Source: an uncultured Oscillospiraceae bacterium (GTDB lineage: Bacteria; Bacillota; Clostridia; Oscillospirales; Oscillospiraceae). Taken from it: a DNA stretch of 64,000 nucleotides. The notes under the pieces are model-generated. The model was not told the DNA's origin and searched no databases. It worked only from the letters and a program-made list of their open reading frames with translations. Both the position numbers and the translations under genes were made by a program. Shown piece after piece: positions 16,269-25,224 of this stretch (the first letter of the stretch is position 1; each line of letters opens with the position of its first letter). The stretch spans positions 1 to 64,000 of the forward strand of contig CAKTPI010000003.1 in NCBI GenBank assembly GCA_934591635.1, written 5' to 3'.

Positions 16269-17477
16269 ATGAAGCGATTTGTAGCAATCCTTCTGTGCTT
16301 GTGCTGCATGTTGAGTTTGGCTGCCTGCAGCGCACAAAATGATGATTCCGGTGATGATAAAAAGCTTGTAGTCTGGCACGACAAGGAAGATGCCGTGGTG
16401 GAAGCAATGCAGAGTTACCTGCATACGGCCGTGCCGGACTTGGAGATCGTATTTGAAAAGAAGACCAGTTTGACAGATTCTCTGAAACTGGTTGGCAATG
16501 ATCCCAATGCAGCTCCGGACCTTTTTTTGTTTGCCCACGATAAAATCGGTGTTTTTGCGGAGATGGGGATTCTGGCACCGATTGCTCCTCTGCTGGGAGA
16601 GGGTGGGACGGAGGATTTCCTCCCCATGACTGTGACGGCTGCCAGCTATCAGGGGACGCTGTACCAACTTCCGCTGTACTTTGAAACACTGCTTTTTATG
16701 TACAATCGTCGGTACATGGCTGATGAGGATGTTCCTGCTACCACAGAAGCACTGTACCGGTATATGGAGGAGAACACCGGCAGGGGCCGTTATGGCTTTG
16801 TGGAACAGCACAGTACGGCTTACTATTCCGCTGCCTGGATTCATGGCTTCGGCGGCTCTATTATTGATGAAAACGGCACGCCCTTCCCGGATGAGCAGGC
16901 TGTTCAGCAGGCACTGCGCTATCACCAGAAGTTTGTGGAGCTGATGCCGGGAGAGACGGAGTATAACACCGTCAACACCCTGTTCTTGGAAGGAAAGGCA
17001 GACGCAACCATTGGTGGCCCCTGGATGGTGCCCTCTGCCCGTGCGGCAGGGATTGACTTGGGAATCGCTCCTATGCCGACTGTGGATGAAACCGGTTTAC
17101 AGCTGGCGCCTTACTCCGGTGTACAGGGAATTCATGTGCTGAAATATGCAGCAGAGAAGAAAACGGCAGCAGTAAAGCAGCTGTTGACAGCCCTCTCTAG
17201 GCCGGAGATCGGCACGGCTTTGGCACTTGCCAGCGGCTGCGCTCCCGCAAACAGCAAATGCTACGAAGACCCGCAGGTTGCGGATGACCCGCTGGTGCAG
17301 GCGATGCGTTCAACGGCGGAAATTGCAGTGCCTATGCCCAACATCCCGGAAATGGATGTGATGTGGACGGTGGTCAGCAACCTCCTGACGGATGTGAACC
17401 TCTCCGGAAAGGATATTGTTTCCAGCTTTGAAAGTGCGAAAAACCAGGCGATTTCTCTGATTGCAGGAATGAAATAA
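16269..17477 (+). CDS. Maltodextrin-type ABC transporter substrate-binding lipoprotein
   Basis: A 402-residue family-1 solute-binding protein. The signal peptide ends in a good lipobox (LSLAAC, Cys near residue 21), so it is a membrane-anchored lipoprotein. Mature sequence features include KKLVVWHDKED, APDLFLFAHDKIG, QLPLYFETLLFMYNRRYM and GKADATIGGPWMV, as in MalE-like proteins. The ATG at 16269 has AAGGAGGCG upstream; an open extension to 16209 is rejected for lack of a site. Placement before two permeases and a cytosolic GH13 amylase supports malto-oligosaccharide as ligand. Confidence 0.92.
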   Translation: MKRFVAILLCLCCMLSLAACSAQNDDSGDDKKLVVWHDKEDAVVEAMQSYLHTAVPDLEIVFEKKTSLTDSLKLVGNDPNAAPDLFLFAHDKIGVFAEMGILAPIAPLLGEGGTEDFLPMTVTAASYQGTLYQLPLYFETLLFMYNRRYMADEDVPATTEALYRYMEENTGRGRYGFVEQHSTAYYSAAWIHGFGGSIIDENGTPFPDEQAVQQALRYHQKFVELMPGETEYNTVNTLFLEGKADATIGGPWMVPSARAAGIDLGIAPMPTVDETGLQLAPYSGVQGIHVLKYAAEKKTAAVKQLLTALSRPEIGTALALASGCAPANSKCYEDPQVADDPLVQAMRSTAEIAVPMPNIPEMDVMWTVVSNLLTDVNLSGKDIVSSFESAKNQAISLIAGMK

Positions 17478-17486
17478 GGGGACAGC

Positions 17487-18377
17487 ATGAAGAAAAAACA
17501 GAGAAAAGAGACGCTTCTTTCCTATGCCTGGTCGGCCCCGTCCTTGCTGTTGATTGGGTTGATGGTGGTTTTCCCAATTTTTTATACCTGCTACATCAGC
17601 CTGACCAATATGAATGTCTACCACTGGTTTGACTTCACGGTGATTGGATTGGATAATTACATCCGGGCGCTGTTTGTGTTCGATTCCGGCTTCCTGTCAG
17701 CTTTGCTGGCAACGATTCTTTGGACGGTTGTAAACATGGTGCTCCAGCTGATGATTGCCTATGTGTTAGCAAATCTTCTGAACATCAAGAAGCTGCGGCT
17801 GCGGGGACTTTATAAGACGGTTCTCATGTTCCCTTGGGCTATGCCGGGGTATGTGGGCATCCTCCTTTGGAAAACCGGCATGTTCAATACTCAGTTTGGG
17901 CTGCTGAATCAGTGGATGAATAAGCTGGGCTTTGCAGCCGTACGGTGGCTGTCTTCGGATGTATCTGCATTTATATGCTGCACGGTTGTGAATCTGTGGC
18001 TTGCGCTGCCGTTTATGATTATGATCATGGATGGAGCGCTGCAAAGCATTGATAAATGCTACTATGAAAGTGCCCGCCTGGATGGCGCCGGTGTGCTTGC
18101 CCGGGCACGGTATATCACCATTCCGGCCATGCGCCCAATTATTGCCCCCGCGGTGATTATCACGGTTTTCACCACGTTCAAGCAGTTTGATGTGGTGTAT
18201 CTGCTGACCCAGCAAGCAGGTGCAAAAACTGGCTCCGGATTCCATACCATTTTGACGTATGCCTACGAAAATGCCTTTATTACGAATAATTACGGATATT
18301 CCTCTGCAATTTCCATGATTATTTTTGCCCTGCTGCTGCTCTTCTCCGCTAGGTTCCAGCTGAAGGAGGATGCGTGA
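17487..18377 (+). CDS. Maltodextrin-type ABC permease, MalF-like
   Basis: A 296-residue membrane protein with six hydrophobic segments and an EAA loop (YYESARLDGAGVLARARYIT). The start ATG at 17487 follows AAGGGGA and lies nine bases after the lipoprotein stop. Its stop overlaps or abuts the next permease start, which indicates coupled translation. Confidence 0.92.
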   Translation: MKKKQRKETLLSYAWSAPSLLLIGLMVVFPIFYTCYISLTNMNVYHWFDFTVIGLDNYIRALFVFDSGFLSALLATILWTVVNMVLQLMIAYVLANLLNIKKLRLRGLYKTVLMFPWAMPGYVGILLWKTGMFNTQFGLLNQWMNKLGFAAVRWLSSDVSAFICCTVVNLWLALPFMIMIMDGALQSIDKCYYESARLDGAGVLARARYITIPAMRPIIAPAVIITVFTTFKQFDVVYLLTQQAGAKTGSGFHTILTYAYENAFITNNYGYSSAISMIIFALLLLFSARFQLKEDA

Positions 18378-18379
18378 AA

Positions 18380-19222
18380 ATGAAACAAAAATGGCGCGAA
18401 ACAACAGGGTTGACTGTGTTGAACTTATTTTTTATCGTATTGTGTGTTGTTACACTGATTCCCATCCTTTATGCACTGAGCGTTTCATTCAGTGGTTCCA
18501 ACAGCTTGCTCAGCTCGGATTTCTCCTTTATTCCCAAAGATTTTACGTTGAGCAATTATGCAGAGGTCCTGTTCGGGGAAAACATCGTTGTTTGGTTCCG
18601 GAACACGGTTTTCCTGGCATTTGTGACGGTGTTGCTGTCCCTGACGGTGGCTGTGCCGGCTGCTTACTGCTTTTCCCGGCGGCGTTTTGCCGGACGCAGG
18701 ACGATCTTGCGCTGCTTAGTGCTGCTCAATTCCTTCCCGGCGATTCTATCTATGTTTGCCATTTATCGCCTGCTGCGGCCCATGGGATTGGTAAATACCA
18801 GAGCTGGACTGATTTTGGTGTACACCGGAACCATGGCGGTGTTCAGTTTGTGGAATACCAAAGGATATTTTGACACGATTCCGACGGAAATCGAAGAGGC
18901 AGCCCGGATGGATGGCGCAACGGATATTCAAATCGTGCTGCAAATTGTGATGCCGCTGGCAAAGCCCAGTATTGTGACGACTGCTTTGCAGGTACTGATT
19001 TATGTTTGGAATGAGTATATCTATGCTACGACATTCCTTACCGGAGAAGGAAAATACACCTTGGCAGCCGGACTCAACGCCTTACAGGCAACGGAAATGA
19101 CCGGCTCCTGGCCAATATTCTCTGCTGCTGCCATCACGGTGTCTCTGCCGGTGCTGATTATTTTCTTTGTCTGCCAGAAATACATGGTTTCCGGTTTAAC
19201 CGCAGGAGGTGTGAAGGGATGA
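18380..19222 (+). CDS. Maltodextrin-type ABC permease, MalG-like
   Basis: Partner permease of about 280 residues, six hydrophobic segments, EAA loop EIEEAARMDGATDIQIVLQI, and the typical MalG C-terminus ending GLTAGGVKG. Two starts are possible: GTG at 18374, overlapping the previous stop, and ATG at 18380. AGGAGG (18364-18369) is four bases from the former and ten from the latter; the ATG is chosen. The gene overlaps the GH13 gene by four bases. Confidence 0.9.
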   Translation: MKQKWRETTGLTVLNLFFIVLCVVTLIPILYALSVSFSGSNSLLSSDFSFIPKDFTLSNYAEVLFGENIVVWFRNTVFLAFVTVLLSLTVAVPAAYCFSRRRFAGRRTILRCLVLLNSFPAILSMFAIYRLLRPMGLVNTRAGLILVYTGTMAVFSLWNTKGYFDTIPTEIEEAARMDGATDIQIVLQIVMPLAKPSIVTTALQVLIYVWNEYIYATTFLTGEGKYTLAAGLNALQATEMTGSWPIFSAAAITVSLPVLIIFFVCQKYMVSGLTAGGVKG

Positions 19223-20931
19223 AGCTGGATGCAATTTTACATATTCCAATGTCAGAGTATTGCTGCGGCTTGGATGAGGAGCACATTCTCTATCGCCTTC
19301 GTTGTGCGGTGGGGGATATGAAAAGAGTAACTCTTTTCTATGCCGATACCGCCTGTCGGATGACCCCTATTTTGTTTACACCGGTTCCTATGGAGAAGGT
19401 CTTGAGTGATGAACACCACGACTATTGGCAGGTAGTGGTGAAGAGTCCGTACAATCGTGTGTACTATTATTTCCGGCTGGATGATGGGGAGAAGACGCTG
19501 CTCTATTATGGAGATGTGTTTACGGATCACCTGGTGGATGACCGCTCCCAGTATTTTAAGTTGCCATTTAATCATCGGGCGGACATTGCTACGGTGCCGG
19601 ATTGGGTAAAGGACGCGGTGGTCTATAACATCTTCCCTGACAGCTTTGCCTCCCAAAAATGCGGAATTTCGAAAAAGCAGACAGAGCAGGTTTACAACGG
19701 CCAAACCATCCATGGAAAATTGGGAGGGACCCTGAATGGCATTGCCGAAAATGTGGATTACCTGAAAGCGTTGGGGATTAACTGCGTTTATCTGAATCCT
19801 ATTTTCGCGGCAGGGGAGTATCATAAGTATGATTTGCTGGACTACTACCATGTTGACCCATGCTTTGGCGGGGATGAAGCCTTCCGGCACCTGGTGGACA
19901 CCTTACATTCCAATGGAATCCGAATTCTGATTGACGGCGTTTTTAACCATTGCGGCTGGCATTTCTTTGCCTTTGAGGACGTGATTCAGAATCAAGAGCA
20001 TTCCCGCTACCGGGACTGGTTTTATGAGCTGCATTTCCCGGTAAGCCGGCCGGAAACACCCGAGGAAATCCCGGGCTACGCTTGCTTCGCTTACGAGCGC
20101 ATGATGCCCAAACTGAACACAGCCAATCCGGAGGTGCAGGATTACTTCTGCCAGGTGGGAAAATACTGGGTTGAGGAGTTTAGCATTGATGGTTGGCGGC
20201 TGGATGTGGCCAGCGAGGTCAATGACGATTTTTGGCGCGCCTTTCGAAAAAGCGTCAAGGCGGCCAATCCCCAGGCTCTCTTGATTGGTGAGGTGTGGGA
20301 AAGTGCCGGGCACTGGCTGCAAGGGGATATGTTCGATTCCACCATGAATTACGACCTGCGCAAACACTGCGCCCTGTTCTTCGGAGAGGGGAGCATAGAC
20401 AGTGCCGCTTTTTCCGGAAGAATCACCAACATGCTCATGCGCTACAAGTGCGCCATGCTGCCTGCACAGCTGAATCTGTTGGACAGCCACGATGTGAGCC
20501 GCTTCCGCTCGGTCTGCGGAAATGCAGCAAAGTTCCGACTGGCCGTGCTGTTCCAGTTCTGCTTTGTGGGGATGCCTACCGTGTTTTATGGCGATGAGCT
20601 GGGCATTGAGGGAATGACTGAGGAAGCGTTCCGGGCCCCCATGCCATGGGATGGAGGAGACCTGGCGCTTCTTGGATTTTACCGCCGGGCAACTGCCATG
20701 CGGCAGACCCTTGCGCCGCTGCGCTATGGCACCTTTCGAATGCTGTGTGCGGAAAAGGGAAGCCGTCTGCTTGCTTTTTGCCGCCGGTATAATGGAAGAA
20801 CCGTCACGGTGTGCCTCAATGCGGGCGCAGCTCCGGTTGCATTGCCCCCAATGGAAGGGGCATGTTACTGGTCAGAGGGCCTTCAGGATGGAACCTTGGA
20901 TGCCTTTGGATTTGCTGTGTATGCTGACTAA
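19219..20931 (+). CDS. GH13 neopullulanase/cyclomaltodextrinase-type alpha-amylase
   Basis: A 570-residue enzyme that should split imported malto-oligosaccharides, cyclodextrins or pullulan fragments. An N-terminal beta-sandwich (about 1-120, CBM34-like) precedes the catalytic barrel. The three GH13 catalytic residues are visible: Asp329 in GWRLDVASEV, Glu358 in IGEVWE and Asp425 in LDSHDVSRF; MPKLNT is typical of this subgroup. No signal peptide, so it is cytosolic. It overlaps the MalG-like gene by four bases and ends the operon before a terminator. Trehalose- or sucrose-type GH13 enzymes lack the N-terminal domain seen here. Confidence 0.93.
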   Translation: MKLDAILHIPMSEYCCGLDEEHILYRLRCAVGDMKRVTLFYADTACRMTPILFTPVPMEKVLSDEHHDYWQVVVKSPYNRVYYYFRLDDGEKTLLYYGDVFTDHLVDDRSQYFKLPFNHRADIATVPDWVKDAVVYNIFPDSFASQKCGISKKQTEQVYNGQTIHGKLGGTLNGIAENVDYLKALGINCVYLNPIFAAGEYHKYDLLDYYHVDPCFGGDEAFRHLVDTLHSNGIRILIDGVFNHCGWHFFAFEDVIQNQEHSRYRDWFYELHFPVSRPETPEEIPGYACFAYERMMPKLNTANPEVQDYFCQVGKYWVEEFSIDGWRLDVASEVNDDFWRAFRKSVKAANPQALLIGEVWESAGHWLQGDMFDSTMNYDLRKHCALFFGEGSIDSAAFSGRITNMLMRYKCAMLPAQLNLLDSHDVSRFRSVCGNAAKFRLAVLFQFCFVGMPTVFYGDELGIEGMTEEAFRAPMPWDGGDLALLGFYRRATAMRQTLAPLRYGTFRMLCAEKGSRLLAFCRRYNGRTVTVCLNAGAAPVALPPMEGACYWSEGLQDGTLDAFGFAVYAD

Positions 20932-20932
20932 A

Positions 20933-20968
20933 AAATTTCCTCAGCCCTTTTCAGGCTGAGGAAATTTA
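20933..20968 (+). terminator. Terminator of the maltodextrin operon
   Basis: A 14-bp stem (AAATTTCCTCAGCC 20933-20946 with GGCTGAGGAAATTT 20954-20967). The following LacI-family gene has a candidate -10 box TATACT at 20972-20977 just beyond. Confidence 0.85.
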
Positions 20969-21001
20969 TGCTATACTAAATAAAAAGGAAGGAGGGAAAC
21001 C

Positions 21002-22009
21002 ATGGCAGTTACCATCAAGGATGTTGCCCAGGCAGCGGGGGTGTCCATTTCCACTGTCTCTAAGGTGCTGAACGGACACTACAGCATTTCGGAAAAGACA
21101 GTACAGAGGGTTCAACGGGTGATGCGGGAGATGAATTATTACCCCAGTGCCAACGCCCAGAGCTTTGCCAGCGGCGCCAATCACACAGTAGTGCTCCTTG
21201 CAAATTTGGGGCCTAATATGGCGTTTCAAAATCCTCACATGTTTGAGATCATTGCGGGGATGGAGGAGGCGCTCCGTAAGCGGGGTTATCGCTTGATTCT
21301 TCAGGGAACGGATGAGACGGCTGCCTGCGGCCTTGCCGAGGAAATTATCTCCCGGCGCAGTGCAGATGCAATTGCCATCCATGTTGGCGTCATGTCGCAT
21401 CCCTTGGCTGCCGCGCTCACGCGGCGGGCATTTCCACATATTGTCCTCGGCGTCCCGGACTTCGAAAGCCAGGTTTGCTGGATTGATAACAGCAATACCT
21501 ATTCCGGAACCGTAGCAGCCTCCTATTTACTGTCCAGAGGTTACAGGCGGCTTGCATTCCTTGGCGGAAAGTCATATGACTTGGGATCGGCCCTGCGGCT
21601 GCAAGGACTAAAGCAGGGGCTGATAACTGCCGGTATTCAGCTGGAGGAGCAGTATATCTGGCTGGGGGATTCCACCCGTTCCGACGGCTGCCGCATGACC
21701 GAGGGGCTGCTCGCGCAAAGGCAGAGGCCGGATGCAATCGTGTGCGCCAATAATTATATTGCGTTGGGCTGCATGGATGCTTTGGCAAAGCATCATATCA
21801 AAATCCCAACCGACATTGGAATTATGGCATTTGATGACTATCCGTTCTCCCAAATCATGGAGCCGCCTCTGACGGTGGTGGACATCAACGTCAGGGACAT
21901 GGGCACGCAGGCTGCCAAATTCCTTCTGAATATCATTCATCACCCCAACACGCAGATTCAGACGTATATAACAACATCCAATGTCATTCCACGGGCTTCG
22001 ACAAGATAA
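21002..22009 (+). CDS. LacI family transcriptional regulator
   Basis: A 335-residue repressor or activator: N-terminal LacI helix-turn-helix (TIKDVAQAAGVSISTVSKVL, residues 4-23, with the hinge around 50-60) and a periplasmic-binding-protein-like ligand domain (about 62-335, ending with MAFDDYPFSQIMEPPLTVV). AAGGAGGG precedes the ATG. Directly downstream of the maltodextrin operon, it is the likely regulator of that operon with a malto-oligosaccharide ligand; this is inference from position. Confidence 0.92.
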   Translation: MAVTIKDVAQAAGVSISTVSKVLNGHYSISEKTVQRVQRVMREMNYYPSANAQSFASGANHTVVLLANLGPNMAFQNPHMFEIIAGMEEALRKRGYRLILQGTDETAACGLAEEIISRRSADAIAIHVGVMSHPLAAALTRRAFPHIVLGVPDFESQVCWIDNSNTYSGTVAASYLLSRGYRRLAFLGGKSYDLGSALRLQGLKQGLITAGIQLEEQYIWLGDSTRSDGCRMTEGLLAQRQRPDAIVCANNYIALGCMDALAKHHIKIPTDIGIMAFDDYPFSQIMEPPLTVVDINVRDMGTQAAKFLLNIIHHPNTQIQTYITTSNVIPRASTR

Positions 22010-22039
22010 ACAATGAAAATAGTAAAATAAAACTGAGTA

Positions 22040-22091
22040 TTGATATGTCTCCCTCAATACTGGACATCCAGTGTCGGGGGGGACATATCAA
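22040..22091. repeat. Long nested palindrome
   Basis: Outer arms TTGATATGTC (22040-22049) and GACATATCAA (22082-22091) flank CCC/GGGG pairing and an inner hairpin ACTGG/CCAGT (about 22059-22072). No T-tract follows on either side. It lies in the 22010-22290 gap, whose remainder holds only the promoter of the next gene. It could be a terminator variant, a small repeat element or a structured RNA. Confidence 0.6.
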
Positions 22092-22227
22092 CGGTTCAAT
22101 AGCTGATTATAATTCAGCATTCCCCAGATACACTCTAACAGGGTCAATGTAAGAATGTTATTAATGATACAAAAATGCCGTAAATAGAACTTCTGGTTCA
22201 ATACCCTCATTCCAACCCAGGTGGTGA

Positions 22228-22256
22228 TTGACCTTTCGGGTAAAATCTGATAAGAT
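22228..22256 (+). promoter_or_regulatory. Promoter of the M29 aminopeptidase gene
   Basis: TTGACC (22228-22233), 17-base spacer, TAAGAT (22251-22256), 35 bases before the start codon. Confidence 0.7.
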
Positions 22257-22290
22257 ACATGCAGTTTCAGAAAAGGAGCGTTATAATAGC

Positions 22291-23514
22291 ATGAAAAAAA
22301 CAGTTCTTCGTAAATATGCAAACCTGATTGTGCGCTGCGGTGCCAATGTGCAGAAGGGACAGTCTGTTTTAGTGTTTGCTGACTTGGATCAGCCGGAATT
22401 TGTCCAGATGGTGGTGGATGAGGCTTACAAAGCAGGTGCTGCAGAGGTGACAGTACAGTGGAACTACCAGCCCCTGAGTAAAATTCACTATCGCTATCGC
22501 AGCGTAAAGAGCCTGGGTACCGTCAAGGAGTGGGAAAAGGCCCGTCAGGAATACTACTGTGAAGTGATCCCGGCTCGAATTATGCTGACATCCGAGGATC
22601 CGGATGGCATGAAGGGCATTAATATGGAAAAGGTGACCAAGGCCCGGAGAATGAGTTATCCGGTTCTGAAGCCCTATTTTGACCGCCGTGAAAACAAGGA
22701 GCAATGGTGCATTGCAGCTGTCCCCGGTGCTGCCTGGGCCAAGAAGGTATTCCCGGGAATGCGGACGAGCGCTGCGATTGAGAAGCTGTGGGAGAGCATT
22801 CTGTTTACCTCTCGCGTGACTGATGACCCCATTGCAGCCTGGGAGCAGCACAACAAGGATTTGCATGAAAGATGCAAGTACCTGAATGATCTCCATATCC
22901 GTTCCCTGCATTATACGGCTGATAATGGAACAGATTTCACCGTTGGAATGATTGAGCAGGCCAGGTTCTGCGGTGCCGACGAAACCAGCCTCCAGAATAT
23001 TTCCTTCAATCCCAATATCCCGACAGAGGAATGCTTTATTTCTCCTAAGCGGGGAGAGGCTGAGGGAATTGTGTATTCTACCAAGCCGCTATCCTACCAG
23101 GGGCAGCTGATCGACAATTTCTCTATCCGTTTTGAAAATGGCAAGGCAGTGGAGGTGCACGCTGAAAAGGGCGAGGAACTGCTGAAAAATATGATTGCAA
23201 TGGATGAAGGAGCCGCTTACCTGGGCGAGTGTGCACTGGTTCCACAGGCTAGCCCCATTGCTGAAAGCGGTGTGCTGTTCTATAACACGCTCTTTGACGA
23301 GAATGCGGCCTGCCATCTTGCGCTGGGGATGGGCTTTGCAGATACCATTGAGGATTTCCAAAACAAGACCCTGGAAGAGTGCCGGGAACTGGGCGTGAAT
23401 GATTCGATGATTCACGAGGATTTCATGATCGGCTGCGACACCATGAACATTGATGCAACCTGTGCAGATGGCCGTGTGGTGCCTATTTTCAGAAACGGTA
23501 ACTGGGCATTCTAA
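22291..23514 (+). CDS. M29 family aminopeptidase (aminopeptidase T-like)
   Basis: A 407-residue metallo-aminopeptidase that removes N-terminal residues from peptides in the cytosol. The family's metal-binding region is visible in order: a Glu in IPTEECFISPKR, GAAYLGECALVP, the His in CHLALGMGFADT, the His in MIHEDFMIG and the Asp in NIDATCADG. The ATG at 22291 has AAAGGAG upstream at a slightly long distance (12 bases); an open upstream extension overlaps the promoter and is rejected. It stands alone between the LacI gene and the rpmE promoter. Confidence 0.92.
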   Translation: MKKTVLRKYANLIVRCGANVQKGQSVLVFADLDQPEFVQMVVDEAYKAGAAEVTVQWNYQPLSKIHYRYRSVKSLGTVKEWEKARQEYYCEVIPARIMLTSEDPDGMKGINMEKVTKARRMSYPVLKPYFDRRENKEQWCIAAVPGAAWAKKVFPGMRTSAAIEKLWESILFTSRVTDDPIAAWEQHNKDLHERCKYLNDLHIRSLHYTADNGTDFTVGMIEQARFCGADETSLQNISFNPNIPTEECFISPKRGEAEGIVYSTKPLSYQGQLIDNFSIRFENGKAVEVHAEKGEELLKNMIAMDEGAAYLGECALVPQASPIAESGVLFYNTLFDENAACHLALGMGFADTIEDFQNKTLEECRELGVNDSMIHEDFMIGCDTMNIDATCADGRVVPIFRNGNWAF

Positions 23515-23541
23515 GAAAAAAGAGTTTTTTTCAAAAAACAC

Positions 23542-23570
23542 TTGCATTCTGCGTTGCAATGTGATATTAT
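23542..23570 (+). promoter_or_regulatory. Promoter of rpmE
   Basis: TTGCAT (23542-23547), 17 bases, TATTAT (23565-23570); leader of about 60 bases to the start codon. Confidence 0.72.
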
Positions 23571-23637
23571 AACCGAGCGATTAAAAGATTGCTGGGGGTT
23601 TGTATGCCCTTTACATGATAAGAAAGAGGTGAACGAA

Positions 23638-23838
23638 ATGAAGGAAGGTATCCACCCCAAATATGAACAGACCACGATTCGCTGTGCTTGTGGCAATGTC
23701 TTTACGACTGGTTCCACTAAGAAGGACATTCGTGTTGAAATCTGCTCCAAGTGCCACCCTTTCTATACCGGCAAGCAGAAGCTGGTTGACACTGGTGGAC
23801 GTGTTGATCGCTTCAACAAGCGTTTTGGCCTGAAGTAA
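23638..23838 (+). CDS. rpmE: 50S ribosomal protein L31
   Basis: A 66-residue ribosomal protein beginning [20 protein letters not shown], with the zinc-binding type's cysteines (CAC near 16-18 and CSKC near 36-39) and the conserved [14 protein letters not shown] end. The ATG at 23638 follows AAGAAAGGTG; an open extension upstream runs through the promoter and is rejected. Single-gene transcript with its own promoter and terminator. The zinc-containing form is the one used in zinc-replete cells in bacteria that have both. Confidence 0.97.
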   Translation: MKEGIHPKYEQTTIRCACGNVFTTGSTKKDIRVEICSKCHPFYTGKQKLVDTGGRVDRFNKRFGLK

Positions 23839-23847
23839 GATTTGAGA

Positions 23848-23883
23848 GTCCGCACTACGGTTTGCGTGGTGCGGGCTTTTTCT
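23848..23883 (+). terminator. Terminator of rpmE
   Basis: CCGCACTACG (23850-23859) pairs with CGTGGTGCGG (23865-23874), with G-T pairs, followed by CTTTTTCT. Confidence 0.85.
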
Positions 23884-23891
23884 ATTTGCTC

Positions 23892-23921
23892 TTGCCTGCG
23901 CCACCTGCAATGTGGTATACT
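23892..23921 (+). promoter_or_regulatory. Promoter of the hflX operon
   Basis: TTGCCT (23892-23897), 18-base spacer, TATACT (23916-23921), 30 bases before the hflX start. No other obvious break occurs until the terminator at 33200. Confidence 0.6.
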
Positions 23922-23951
23922 AGTTAAGGCGTCCCGCGATATGGAGGGTAT

Positions 23952-25220
23952 ATGGAATTAGAGGTAACAAATGAAACCAAAGAACGCGCAGTTCTGGTTG
24001 GGCTGAACGCGGATTGCTTTACAAAAGAGCAGACGGCAACGGATGAAACCTTGGAGGAGCTGGAAGCGCTGCTGGAAACGGCGGGTGGTTTCTGCACGGC
24101 GAAGGTGCTGCAAAACCGTCATACGCCGGATTCCCATAGCTTTATCGGAGAAGGAAAAGCCCATGAGGTGCGCATGCTGGTAGAGGCGACCCAGTCCAGC
24201 ATGGTGATTTTTGATAATGAACTTTCCCCGGGAAATATCCGTGCTCTGGAAGAGATCATTGGTGTCCCTGTCCTGGACAGAAGTGCACTTATTTTGGATA
24301 TTTTTGCCCAGAGAGCCAAGACGAAAGAAGGAAGGCTCCAGGTTGAGCTTGCGCAGAATAAATATTTGCTTCCGCGGCTTTCCGGCATGGGTAGCAGCCT
24401 TTCCCGCCAGGGCGGCGGCATCGGCACCAGGGGTCCGGGCGAGACCAAGTTGGAGACCGATCGACGGATCATTCGTGACAGGATCAATCGCCTGGAAGCG
24501 GAATTGGAACAAGTACGTCAGGTGCGCAGTGTCCAGCGGGAGCGGAGAATCAAAAATTCTATACCGGTGGTTGCAATTGTTGGGTATACAAATGCGGGAA
24601 AGTCAACACTGTTGAATCAACTGACCGGAGCGGGTATCCCGGCAAATAATCGGCTGTTTGATACCCTGGACACGACGTCCAGGCTTTTAAAAGTGTCCGA
24701 CAATTTGGATGTGGTGCTGTCGGATACAGTCGGATTTATTGCCAAGCTTCCACATCATTTGGTAAATGCTTTCCACGCGACGCTGGAGGAATTGGAGTAT
24801 GCGGATCTGCTCCTTCATGTCATTGATGCGTCTGACCCTAATCGGGAGGAGCACATCGATGTGGTGGACAGGCTGATTGTCCAATTGGCAAAGCCCGGTA
24901 CACCGGTACTGCGGTGCTATAACAAGGCGGATTTGATTTCTGCGGTGGACATCCCTGTCGGAGATGATGTAGTGGCACTTTCTGCTGCCAGTGGCGAAGG
25001 TTGCCCGGAACTGCTGCATGCAATCGAGTGCGCCTTGAACCATGCACGTCATCATGTAGAGCTATGTTTGCCCTATTCCATGGGAGGACAGGTGGAGACG
25101 CTGCACGATAATGCGCAGGTCATCCGAGTGGATTACACCGCTGAAGGAATCGAAATGGAAGCGGTATTGGATGATATTCTCTATGGAAGACTGCAAAAAT
25201 ATGTGAAAAAGGAGTGCTGA
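23952..25220 (+). CDS. hflX: Ribosome-associated GTPase HflX
   Basis: A 422-residue GTPase that splits or rescues stalled ribosomes. The N-terminal HflX domain (about 1-190) includes SFIGEGKAHEVR and the glycine-rich linker GGGIGTRGPGETKLETDRR; the G domain follows with G1 GYTNAGKST, G3 DTVGF and G4 NKAD. The ATG lies after GGAGGGTATAT. First gene of a long housekeeping operon; the yigZ-type gene begins four bases after its stop. Confidence 0.96.
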   Translation: MELEVTNETKERAVLVGLNADCFTKEQTATDETLEELEALLETAGGFCTAKVLQNRHTPDSHSFIGEGKAHEVRMLVEATQSSMVIFDNELSPGNIRALEEIIGVPVLDRSALILDIFAQRAKTKEGRLQVELAQNKYLLPRLSGMGSSLSRQGGGIGTRGPGETKLETDRRIIRDRINRLEAELEQVRQVRSVQRERRIKNSIPVVAIVGYTNAGKSTLLNQLTGAGIPANNRLFDTLDTTSRLLKVSDNLDVVLSDTVGFIAKLPHHLVNAFHATLEELEYADLLLHVIDASDPNREEHIDVVDRLIVQLAKPGTPVLRCYNKADLISAVDIPVGDDVVALSAASGEGCPELLHAIECALNHARHHVELCLPYSMGGQVETLHDNAQVIRVDYTAEGIEMEAVLDDILYGRLQKYVKKEC

Positions 25221-25224
25221 AACC

